DNA from: Pedobacter sp. SYSU D00535
GTDB taxonomy: Bacteria; Bacteroidota; Bacteroidia; Sphingobacteriales; Sphingobacteriaceae
Length of the DNA: 64,000 bases
Direction: 5' to 3'
Assembly (NCBI RefSeq): GCF_017355855.1
Contig: NZ_JAFEWD010000011.1
Coordinates: 124,001 to 188,000 of the forward strand
Part shown: positions 8,327 to 15,400 of the stretch, piece by piece
How positions within the stretch are numbered: the stretch's first letter is position 1
Layout of the letters: every line of letters starts with the position of its first letter
Made by a program: the position numbers and the translations under genes
The notes under the pieces: generated by a model
Seen by the model: only the letters and a program-made list of their open reading frames with translations
Told to the model about the DNA's origin: nothing
Databases searched by the model: none

Positions 8327-8345
8327 TAGTTGAGTGTATCAACTA
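8327..8345. promoter_or_regulatory. Candidate MarR operator, 19-bp palindrome
   Basis: TAGTTGA (8327-8333) and TCAACTA (8339-8345) are perfect 7-bp inverted arms around 5 bases. This size and form are typical of MarR-family operators. The site lies in the divergent region between marR and the M61 peptidase gene, at about -41 relative to the predicted marR start and about 42 bp before the peptidase promoter element. Confidence 0.6.
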
Positions 8346-8386
8346 TTTTACTATAAGCAATTATTCAACTGTTTCCCCTTAAAAAT

Positions 8387-8394
8387 TACCTTTG
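8387..8394 (+). promoter_or_regulatory. -7 element TACCTTTG of the M61 peptidase gene
   Basis: This is an exact TAnnTTTG match 12 bases before the ATG at 8407, implying a leader of about 6 bases. No good -33 TTTG was found. Confidence 0.5.
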
Positions 8395-8406
8395 CAAAAA
8401 AAGAAA

Positions 8407-10212
8407 ATGAAGAAAACCGTCCTTTACTCCTTCTTATATATACTTTTTATGATAACATCCTCCGAAGATTTGCAGGCTGAGACCAAAATCGCTTTTAACG
8501 TAAGCTTTTCTGAACCCCAAGCTCATTACACTGACGTAGAAATGGTTCTTTCGGGACTGACAAAGGACGTAATGGATGTTAAAATGCCGGTATGGGCGCC
8601 GGGATCTTATTTGATTAGGGAATTTGCAAAAAACGTAGAAGGTTTTTCGGCTATAGGGGCGAACAACAAAAGCCTCCTGAGTGAAAAAATCAGCAAGAAT
8701 ACATGGAGAATAAACACTGCTAAGAATCAAACCGTCCGCGTTAAATACCGGGTTTATTGTTTTGAGATCTCTGTGAGGACAAGCTTTGTGGATGCTGCAC
8801 ATGCGTTTTTGTCACCAACAGGGATCTTCATGTATGTTGATGGGATGATTAAGCAACCTGCAACTGTGAGCATTGAGCCGGCTAAAGGCTGGGATAAAAT
8901 CTCGACGGGTTTGGAGCCCGTAAAAGGCAAACAAAACACTTTCTTCGCCCCCGATTTCGATGTTCTTTATGATTCACCCATTGAAATTGGGAATCACGAC
9001 ACCTTTGAATTTACTGCTGCCGGCGTAAAACACGAAGTAGCGATGTATGGTGGCGGCAATTACAACAAGCAAAGGCTTTCTGCCGACATTTCGAAAATCG
9101 TTGAAGCTGAAACAGCAATTTTTGGTGAAAATCCCAATAAGAGATACGTATTCATTGTGCATAACTACCAAAACGGCGGAGGCGGATTAGAGCATCTTAA
9201 CTCTACCGTACTTGGAGCCAGACGCTTCGGATATACGGACGAAGGCAGCTACAAAGATTTCCTGGGCCTGGTAGCTCACGAATATTTCCACCTCTGGAAC
9301 GTAAAAAGACTTCGGCCCAAAGCGCTCGGTCCTTTCGACTACGATAACGAGAACTACACGACGAACTTATGGATCTCTGAAGGCTTTACAGCGTACTACG
9401 ATAACCTGATGCTTCGCAGAACCGGATTTTATAGTCCGCAGCAATACCTTGACATCCTGACAAACGATATTGGTACCGTCGAAAATCAACCGGGAAATAA
9501 AGTACAGCCGCTAAGTGAGGCTAGCTTTGACGCCTGGATTAAATACTACCGTCCTAACGAAAACTCTCGGAACTCCACCGTTTCTTACTACACAAAGGGA
9601 GCCCTGGTTGGAATGATCATGGACCTTGAAATCATTGCTGCCACGCAGGGAGCCAAAAGTTTAGATGATGTACTGAAAGCTATGTACGACGAGTATTTTA
9701 AAAAGCAGAGACGCGGTTTTACAGATGCCGAATTTAAGGCGATGGCCGAGAAAATTGCAGGAAAATCACTTGACAAAATTTACAACGAGTATATCAACGG
9801 CACCGAGAGTATTAACTACAACAATTACTTGGGTCATGCAGGCGTGTATCTATCCAACGAGTTAAGCGGCAAATCTCTTCCATATCTCGGTGTAGCTTCT
9901 GTTGCAAGGGACGGGAAGTTGATTATTACCGGCGTAGTAAGGGGAACAACCGCTTGGGTGGACGGCCTGAATGTGAACGACGAGATTATCGCGATTGATA
10001 ATTTCAGGGTAGGCTCACAAGCAGAAATTGACAGAACTATTAATGGCAAGCGGGTAGGCGACAAGGTAAACATCTTAATTTCCAGAGATGGAATCCTGCA
10101 AACCATTGAGGCAAAACTGACAGCCAACCCAAACGGAAGATACAGGCTGGAGGCAGATCCAAACGCAACTCCGGAACAGTTAGCGATCCGCAAGAAGTGG
10201 CTAAACTTATAA
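8407..10212 (+). CDS. M61-family metallopeptidase (glycyl aminopeptidase type) with PDZ domain
   Basis: This 601-residue exported zinc peptidase has a signal peptide (cleavage near LQAET). The N-terminal beta domain of M61 follows (about 25-190) and then the catalytic domain. The zinc motif HEYFH is at about 291-295, within VAHEYFHLWNVKRLRP, and the third ligand region is LWISEGFTAYYDNL. A PDZ domain follows (about 480-570: YLGVASVARDGKLIITGVVR and VNDEIIAIDNFRV). M61 enzymes remove N-terminal glycine or alanine or act as endopeptidases, so the substrate is uncertain. The ATG at 8407 was preferred over a TTG at 8392, which lies inside the promoter element. Confidence 0.92.
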   Translation: MKKTVLYSFLYILFMITSSEDLQAETKIAFNVSFSEPQAHYTDVEMVLSGLTKDVMDVKMPVWAPGSYLIREFAKNVEGFSAIGANNKSLLSEKISKNTWRINTAKNQTVRVKYRVYCFEISVRTSFVDAAHAFLSPTGIFMYVDGMIKQPATVSIEPAKGWDKISTGLEPVKGKQNTFFAPDFDVLYDSPIEIGNHDTFEFTAAGVKHEVAMYGGGNYNKQRLSADISKIVEAETAIFGENPNKRYVFIVHNYQNGGGGLEHLNSTVLGARRFGYTDEGSYKDFLGLVAHEYFHLWNVKRLRPKALGPFDYDNENYTTNLWISEGFTAYYDNLMLRRTGFYSPQQYLDILTNDIGTVENQPGNKVQPLSEASFDAWIKYYRPNENSRNSTVSYYTKGALVGMIMDLEIIAATQGAKSLDDVLKAMYDEYFKKQRRGFTDAEFKAMAEKIAGKSLDKIYNEYINGTESINYNNYLGHAGVYLSNELSGKSLPYLGVASVARDGKLIITGVVRGTTAWVDGLNVNDEIIAIDNFRVGSQAEIDRTINGKRVGDKVNILISRDGILQTIEAKLTANPNGRYRLEADPNATPEQLAIRKKWLNL

Positions 10213-10224
10213 GCCCTATCCGTG

Positions 10225-10262
10225 AAAAGAGTAGGTTTTCCGTCAGGAAACCTGCTCTTTTT
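10225..10262 (+). terminator. Intrinsic terminator after the M61 peptidase gene
   Basis: AAAAGAGTAGGTTTTCC (10225-10241) and GGAAACCTGCTCTTTTT (10246-10262) form a long stem with one bulge around a GTCA loop, ending in a T-run. It starts 12 bases after the stop codon. Confidence 0.8.
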
Positions 10263-10316
10263 ACATCCTAATGGCTTGTCCTGTCGCTTTACTTTTCGAT
10301 ATACCTCATTTTATTT

Positions 10317-10324
10317 TAGTTTTG
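10317..10324 (+). promoter_or_regulatory. -7 element TAGTTTTG of the mscS-type gene
   Basis: This is an exact TAnnTTTG match ending 5 bases before the ATG at 10330. It implies a nearly leaderless transcript and supports the internal start. The -33 region is not clear. Confidence 0.45.
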
Positions 10325-10329
10325 ATGCC

Positions 10330-11115
10330 ATGAACTGGGAAAGATTTTACGACAAAGGTTACGAATATATTCTGTTTAACGGCCCACGACTTATTTCTGC
10401 TTTCATCATTCTTCTGATTGGATTTTGGCTGATTAAATTCATCAGAAAGGCGCTACTCATGGGGATGGAGAAAAGGGACCTGGACCCCTCACTGCGGCCC
10501 TTTTTGCAAAGCCTGATCATTATCTCGCTTCAGGTTCTGCTCCTTATAGGGTTCATGCAGATTGTGGGCTTGCAACTAACCATTTTTACTACGGTAATTG
10601 GTGCTTTTGGCGTAGCTGCAGGTTTGGCCCTTTCGGGGACCTTGCAGAACTTCGCAAGCGGAGTACTTATTCTGCTATTAAAGCCTTTCCGTGTTGGAGA
10701 TAACATCGTTGCTCAGGGACAAGAAGGCACGGTACATTCAATCCAGATATTTTACACCGTAGTCACAACTTTCGATAACAAAACAGTTATCATTCCAAAT
10801 AGCAAACTGTCGAATGAGATTATCATTAACACGAGCCGGGAAGGTAAACGCCGAATGGATGTGGAGCTGAAGCTCAACTACGGATTTGATTTTCAATCAG
10901 TCAAACCAATTATTGCAGAATCTATCAGATCAACTAAAAATATCCTGGAAAGTCCTGCACCCCGAATAGGCGTCTCTGCCTTAGAGCCGGACGGTTACAA
11001 AATTGTAGTGAACGCCTGGGTTACTACCCACGGTTTTACAGATGCGCGCCTTAGATTCCAGGAAAAACTAATGGAAGACCTGAAGAGAGCCGACGTTAAG
11101 CTACCGGGAATGTAA
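10330..11115 (+). CDS. Small-conductance mechanosensitive channel (MscS family)
   Basis: This 261-residue inner membrane protein has three predicted TM helices (about 15-40, 58-80 and 85-110). The glycine/alanine-rich pore helix TM3 reads GAFGVAAGLALSGTLQNFAS, the signature of MscS. The conserved PFRVGDNI follows at the start of the beta domain, then the C-terminal alpha/beta cage. Such channels open under membrane tension to release solutes during hypo-osmotic shock. The reading frame is open from 10222, but the start at MNWERFYDKG is preferred because the longer version begins inside the upstream terminator. Confidence 0.93.
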   Translation: MNWERFYDKGYEYILFNGPRLISAFIILLIGFWLIKFIRKALLMGMEKRDLDPSLRPFLQSLIIISLQVLLLIGFMQIVGLQLTIFTTVIGAFGVAAGLALSGTLQNFASGVLILLLKPFRVGDNIVAQGQEGTVHSIQIFYTVVTTFDNKTVIIPNSKLSNEIIINTSREGKRRMDVELKLNYGFDFQSVKPIIAESIRSTKNILESPAPRIGVSALEPDGYKIVVNAWVTTHGFTDARLRFQEKLMEDLKRADVKLPGM

Positions 11116-11141
11116 AGACTTCTTCTGCTTTTACAAGAAAG

Positions 11142-12626
11142 CTATTTATTCATCCAAAAGTTATCGAATACAGCTACTCCGCTATCAGTGCCGCGAGCTA
11201 TTAGGCCGGCCCGAATAGCACGATCCCAGGGAGGAAGATAGGATGCATCAATATTTTCCTCGATAATTCGGGTATAGACCTTTTTATCTGTACTGAAGGA
11301 AAAACAAATGCGGTGACCCTCATATACTTCCATCCGAAGGTAGATTTTGCCGCGGGAATCAAAGTTCCTCTCTACAATCATAGTCGGATTCCCTTTTTTT
11401 ATCACACTCAGCCGCAGCAGATCGTTACGCGCAGTTACAGAAACGATGTTTTCATCATCACCAATAGCTGCTAAACCAGCCTCCGCTGTGGTTTTCTTGA
11501 GTTGAATTTCAGTCTCTGCTACAAAGTTCTCCCGAAGAATTTTTTGTCCCAAAATACGCCCCTGGGGCAGCCCATACAAATGAAGACGTCCATTCCGCTG
11601 CCGATACTTCGGAGTTTCCTGGAAGATACTCCATTGCCAGTCCTTTGAAAGCTTTCTTCCCTCGAAATCATCTTTCAGGGAAAGGTGCTCCAGGGAACTT
11701 ACTTGCTCCTCGTCGATAAACTCTATCCACCCTTCTGGTGTAAAGCGGAATTCTATTAACAGCCCTTGTCTTCCCACATATTGATGGCTCTTGCTCTCGT
11801 AAGCATGATAAAGAAAGTAATATTTTCCATCCATCTCCACAGGAGTACCGTGCCCCGGACACTTCCACTTCTCAGAATTTTTTAGGACAGGGTTGTTCTG
11901 ATATTTCTCCCAGGGACCAAATAGACTTTTTGAACGAGCAATACCTGTAACATAATTACAGCCGGGACCACAGCAAGCATCGGCCGCGTAGAAAGCATAG
12001 TAGTACTCACCATGGCGCATCATGGACACCCCCTCTACCAAGTTTCCTTCCCATTTTTCGGTATTTCTAAACAGCTCCTGCTTTTCACCGATTAGGGCTG
12101 TGCGCTCTTCATTCATCTCAGAAATCCAGATAGGAGTTGGTTTGCTGACACTGTTTGCGTCCTCTTTCCAGATGAGGTAAAGTTTCCCATTTTCATCCCG
12201 CATGGGAAAGCCATCTATAGAACCTACTTCCTGACACATTAAGGGTCCATGATCTTTATACGGTCCTTCTGGCCTTTCTGCACTCGCTACCCCTAAACAC
12301 AGGTTTCCATCTTTCTTCTTCGCGGAATAGTAGACGTATACCCGGCCGTTTTCATAGCTAATTTCGGGGGCCCAAAAATAGTAATCGGCCCAATCTGGTC
12401 TTTTCTCAAATACAAACGATCGAGTCTCCCACTTTTTGAGATCTTTTGATTTTAGAATAGGAAAAGCAGGCATCCAATTAGATGTGGTAGCAGTAGCCCA
12501 GTAGTTTTTGCCTATCTTCACTACCGATGGGTCGGGATAGTCTCCCGGTAGCACTAGTTCTTGAGCCTGGGCAACAGTGACAGTAAGCCCGCCAAAGATG
12601 ATGAGCATTTTTACGATCCGGCGCAT
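11142..12626 (-). CDS. Glycoside hydrolase family 43 with C-terminal concanavalin-like domain
   Basis: This exported 494-residue enzyme has a signal peptide (cleavage after AQA). A five-bladed GH43 propeller follows (about 25-300), starting with LVLPGDYPDPSVVKIGKNYW, where the aspartate of YPDP is the expected general base. SIDGFPMRDENGKLYLIWK holds the pKa-modulating aspartate, and NLVEGVSMM the general acid glutamate. Residues 310-494 (FEGRKLSKDWQWSIFQETP onward) look like the beta-sandwich seen in GH43 xylosidases and arabinofuranosidases. A strong AAGGAG precedes the ATG. It is not next to a sus pair, so its target (arabinan, arabinoxylan or xylan oligosaccharides) is open. Confidence 0.88.
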   Translation of the reverse strand: MRRIVKMLIIFGGLTVTVAQAQELVLPGDYPDPSVVKIGKNYWATATTSNWMPAFPILKSKDLKKWETRSFVFEKRPDWADYYFWAPEISYENGRVYVYYSAKKKDGNLCLGVASAERPEGPYKDHGPLMCQEVGSIDGFPMRDENGKLYLIWKEDANSVSKPTPIWISEMNEERTALIGEKQELFRNTEKWEGNLVEGVSMMRHGEYYYAFYAADACCGPGCNYVTGIARSKSLFGPWEKYQNNPVLKNSEKWKCPGHGTPVEMDGKYYFLYHAYESKSHQYVGRQGLLIEFRFTPEGWIEFIDEEQVSSLEHLSLKDDFEGRKLSKDWQWSIFQETPKYRQRNGRLHLYGLPQGRILGQKILRENFVAETEIQLKKTTAEAGLAAIGDDENIVSVTARNDLLRLSVIKKGNPTMIVERNFDSRGKIYLRMEVYEGHRICFSFSTDKKVYTRIIEENIDASYLPPWDRAIRAGLIARGTDSGVAVFDNFWMNK

Positions 12627-12746
12627 AATAGATATCTCCTTAATTTAGAAAAACTTAAAGTGGCCTTTTGTTTAAGATATTTCCTTTCTTATTCCTAAGG
12701 AAAGCTTTCATGTTGAAAAAATTTTTTCTCCCAACAGATAAGGCCA

Positions 12747-12776
12747 TTGTTAAAACTCGAACTCTTTTTATCTTTG
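12747..12776 (+). promoter_or_regulatory. Promoter (-33 TTG, -7 TATCTTTG) of the small membrane protein gene
   Basis: TTG (12747-12749) and TATCTTTG (12769-12776) are 19 bases apart, a good Bacteroidota sigma-A promoter. The leader would be about 75 bases. The short frame that crosses this site (12668-12850) is therefore unlikely to be a gene. Confidence 0.55.
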
Positions 12777-12856
12777 AAAACCCTATCGCAATTTCTCTTT
12801 TACTTCGGGTGGCACCACTTTACGTAAAACCGAAACTTGCAGTAAACTAAAGTTAC

Positions 12857-13186
12857 ATGGAAACCACCCAAACCAATCACGAAGTAGCTGAAGGCATTTA
12901 TGCTCATGCGGCTGACTTACTCGTTACTCAAGGCAAAAATTCTTATGAGGTTATAAATTCGCTGGTCGACCTTGGCCTGGAAAGGGACAGTGCAAGTGCC
13001 ATTGTCAATGACTTGGAGACTGAACTTGAAAAAGCAAGGAAGGATCGTGCAAAGAAAGACATGCTGTATGGGGCACTTTGGTGCGTTGCAGGCCTGGCGC
13101 TAACACTTGCAGATACGGGTTTTATTTTCTGCGGTGCAATTGTTTTTGGTGGGATTCAGTTCTTTAAGGGAGTCACAAATCTATAG
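12857..13186 (+). CDS. Small membrane protein of unknown function
   Basis: These 109 residues have no recognised domain. The first 70 are hydrophilic and helical (EVAEGIYAHAADLLVTQGKN, then a Lys/Glu-rich stretch ending KARKDRAKKDM). The last 35 hold two hydrophobic segments (YGALWCVAGLALTLADTGFI and FCGAIVFGGIQFFKGV), so the C-terminus is in the membrane with the helical part probably in the cytoplasm. Proteins of this layout are common in Bacteroidota. It has its own predicted promoter and stands alone between two leftward genes. No function is assigned. Confidence 0.75.
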   Translation: METTQTNHEVAEGIYAHAADLLVTQGKNSYEVINSLVDLGLERDSASAIVNDLETELEKARKDRAKKDMLYGALWCVAGLALTLADTGFIFCGAIVFGGIQFFKGVTNL

Positions 13187-13189
13187 GTT

Positions 13190-13230
13190 AAAAAATAAAA
13201 AAGCCCAGAGTTTATGGGAAACAACTGGGC
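13190..13230 (-). terminator. Intrinsic terminator of the lipB operon
   Basis: On the minus strand GCCCAG (13225-13230) pairs with CTGGGC (13203-13208), with further pairing inside, and is followed by TTTTTTATTTTTT. The T-run lies on the leftward side only, so it serves lipB, about 90 bases after the lipB stop. Confidence 0.75.
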
Positions 13231-13321
13231 AACCTAAACCTTATCACAATTTGTGAGCTACAAATATAAATAGCTTTTTTAAATGTTGCAACACCAATTT
13301 TATTATTTTTCGGTGAAACGT

Positions 13322-14020
13322 CTAAATCAGCTCCATTCCGAACAGCTCAGCTATTTTCTGCTTCAACGCTAGTTTTACTTCTTCAATGTCTACGGCGTGT
13401 CCCAGCTCTCTTTCCATCGAGGTAACGTCTTTGTCATCTATCCCGCAGGGGACAATGTTTTTGAAATAATTCAAATCAGCATTAACGTTGAAAGCGAATC
13501 CGTGCATGGTTACCCAGCGGCTACAGCGTACACCCATGGCACAAATTTTACGGGCCTTCTCGTTATCAGCATCAAGCCAAACTCCGGTGTAGCCCGGATA
13601 CCGTCCTGCTTCAATACCGTATGCTGCCAAAGTCAAAATGATTGCTTCTTCAAGAGTCCGGAGGTAAAGATGAATATCGGTGAAAAAATTATCGAGATCC
13701 AAAATAGGATAGCCAACAATTTGCCCCGGACCGTGATAAGTAATATCGCCGCCCCGGTTTATTTTGTAATAGCTCGCCTGCTTGTTCTTTAAACCCTGTT
13801 CATCCAACAAAAGATTCTCCGGTTTGCCACTCTTGCCCAGTGTGTAGACATGGGGATGCTCTACAAATACAAGATAATTGCGGGTAGGTGCCTCGGTCCC
13901 TTGCGTCCGGTTTTCCGTTTTTTGATTTACTATCTCTGAAAAAACGGACTCCTGCCTATCCCAGGCCTGCTGATAATCCAGCAAACCCCAATCCTGAAAC
14001 TCAACTTTCTTATTTTTCAT
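13322..14020 (-). CDS. lipB: Octanoyl-[acyl carrier protein] transferase LipB
   Basis: LipB moves octanoate from acyl carrier protein to lipoate-dependent enzymes, the first step of lipoyl cofactor assembly. The 232 residues contain the family signature RGGDITYHGPGQIVGYP, the lysine-containing KICAMGVRCSRWVTMHGFAF and the catalytic cysteine in NIVPCGIDD. The start is the ATG at 14020, which shares one base with the stop of the upstream transferase gene (TGATG), so the two are translationally coupled. The pairing makes sense, since the acyl donor of LipB is carrier protein that a phosphopantetheinyl transferase must activate. Confidence 0.96.
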   Translation of the reverse strand: MKNKKVEFQDWGLLDYQQAWDRQESVFSEIVNQKTENRTQGTEAPTRNYLVFVEHPHVYTLGKSGKPENLLLDEQGLKNKQASYYKINRGGDITYHGPGQIVGYPILDLDNFFTDIHLYLRTLEEAIILTLAAYGIEAGRYPGYTGVWLDADNEKARKICAMGVRCSRWVTMHGFAFNVNADLNYFKNIVPCGIDDKDVTSMERELGHAVDIEEVKLALKQKIAELFGMELI

Positions 14021-14673
14021 CAACCTAAAGTTCTGCAGCCGGAGACGTATCCGATCATGTAATCTTTAAACGCCTCGTAATACACTTCAAAGGATTTACA
14101 CTCCTGATCTACTTCCAAACGGGCACTGAAACAGCCCTCTTCCTGGTAATTAAAGCGATTTAAACGGATATGATTTTTGAAAGAAACGTTTCGCTTCCCT
14201 TGAAGTTTATAGATCGCTTCTTTAGCGCACCAGCAGATATACAGGTGTTCAATGCGATGCACATTGTCAATAAACGCCAGTTCGTCGGGGCACAAGAACT
14301 TTTTCGCCACGCGATCAATTTTCGTTTTTACCAGTTCGATATCTATTCCCACCGGTTTATCCTCACTAACCATCACGGCAGCGTAATCAAATGAATGACT
14401 AAAAGAAATATGATGAGGAAAATTAACGAGGTACGGTTTCCCATCTTCATCCACCTGACAGTCGATGTATTTTTCTGTATTAAGCATTTTGCGGAGCAAG
14501 ACGCGAGTACTGAGCCAGTGCAAATTTCGCTTGCCATTATTCAGTGTTTGAAGATATGCTTCTTCGTCTTTATTCAGTTGCAGACTGGAATACAACTCCT
14601 CAGCAGTTTCTTCAATCTTCCAAACACCAAATGCGGTGGTTGCGTCAAGGTGCTTATAGTAAGCAAGAGCCAT
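14020..14673 (-). CDS. 4'-phosphopantetheinyl transferase superfamily protein (Sfp type)
   Basis: This 217-residue enzyme transfers 4'-phosphopantetheine from CoA to a serine of carrier proteins. Both hallmark motifs are visible: PVGIDIELVKT (Mg2+-binding D and E, about residues 110-120) and WCAKEAIYKLQGK (about 153-165). The length and two-motif layout match the Sfp/AcpT group rather than the short AcpS group. It is translated just ahead of lipB with a one-base overlap. Which carrier protein it serves cannot be read from sequence; fatty-acid ACP is plausible given lipB. Confidence 0.93.
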   Translation of the reverse strand: MALAYYKHLDATTAFGVWKIEETAEELYSSLQLNKDEEAYLQTLNNGKRNLHWLSTRVLLRKMLNTEKYIDCQVDEDGKPYLVNFPHHISFSHSFDYAAVMVSEDKPVGIDIELVKTKIDRVAKKFLCPDELAFIDNVHRIEHLYICWCAKEAIYKLQGKRNVSFKNHIRLNRFNYQEEGCFSARLEVDQECKSFEVYYEAFKDYMIGYVSGCRTLG

Positions 14674-14750
14674 CCTTATGTTCCGTTTGAATCCCGAAAT
14701 TTCCGACAGTTGTCAACAACAGATGTTAACAGCTAATTGAAAATCCCGGT

Positions 14751-14758
14751 CAAAATTA
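14751..14758 (-). promoter_or_regulatory. -7 element TAATTTTG upstream of the transferase-lipB operon
   Basis: This is an exact TAnnTTTG on the minus strand, about 78 bases before the ATG at 14673. No -33 element at good spacing is seen. Confidence 0.35.
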
Positions 14759-14798
14759 TCTTAAATTAATCATATTTTTATGCCAACCTTCGCAGATT

Positions 14799-15335
14799 AT
14801 GATTCTCTCAGACAAACGTATTTTAGAAGAAATTGATAAAGGAAGCATTATTATAGAACCCTTTAAAAGGGAATGCCTTGGTACTAACTCGTATGATGTG
14901 CACTTAGGAAAGTACCTTGCTACTTATAAAAACCGGGTGTTAGATGCGAAGGAGCATAACCAAATTGAGCATTTCGAAATTCCGAAAAGCGGCTTTATTT
15001 TACAACCCAACACTCTTTATTTGGGAGTAACAATGGAATATACCGAAACCCATGCTCATGTCCCGTTTCTGGAAGGAAAATCAAGTACGGGAAGGCTGGG
15101 CATTGACATCCATGCCACGGCTGGAAAAGGTGACGTAGGTTTTTGCAATACCTGGACCCTTGAAATCTCTGTTGCTCAGCCAGTGCGCGTCTATGCCGGA
15201 ATGCCCATCGGACAACTGATTTATTTTGATGTTGCTGGCGAGATAGAAACCTTTTACAACAGCAAGGGAAACGCTAAATACAATAACAAAACGACCCGAC
15301 CAGTAGAAAGTATGATGTGGAAGAACACATTTTAA
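14799..15335 (+). CDS. dcd: dCTP deaminase
   Basis: This enzyme deaminates dCTP to dUTP in pyrimidine deoxynucleotide synthesis. The 178 residues carry the trimeric dUTPase-fold motifs: CLGTNSYDVHLG near the N-terminus, the active-site segment PFLEGKSSTGRLGIDIHATA with the conserved serine and arginine, and GDVGFCNTWTLEIS with the catalytic glutamate. The C-terminus (KGNAKYNNKTTRP) is the flexible arm that closes over the active site. It is a single gene with a terminator 20 bases after its stop. Confidence 0.96.
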   Translation: MILSDKRILEEIDKGSIIIEPFKRECLGTNSYDVHLGKYLATYKNRVLDAKEHNQIEHFEIPKSGFILQPNTLYLGVTMEYTETHAHVPFLEGKSSTGRLGIDIHATAGKGDVGFCNTWTLEISVAQPVRVYAGMPIGQLIYFDVAGEIETFYNSKGNAKYNNKTTRPVESMMWKNTF

Positions 15336-15355
15336 TACTTCGAACGTTATAAAAT

Positions 15356-15390
15356 AAGGGCCTCATTTTTAGTAATTTGAGGCTCTTTTA
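15356..15390 (+). terminator. Intrinsic terminator after dcd
   Basis: GGGCCTCA (15358-15365) and TGAGGCTC (15378-15385), with inner A/T pairs, form a stem followed by TTTTA. It lies just before the ATG at 15401 of the next gene. Confidence 0.7.
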
Positions 15391-15400
15391 CTTAGCCATT

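Noticed and set aside
12668-12850. 60-codon open frame on the plus strand
   Set aside because: It spans the promoter of the next gene, has no domain and is Phe/Leu/Lys-rich as expected from A/T-rich non-coding DNA.
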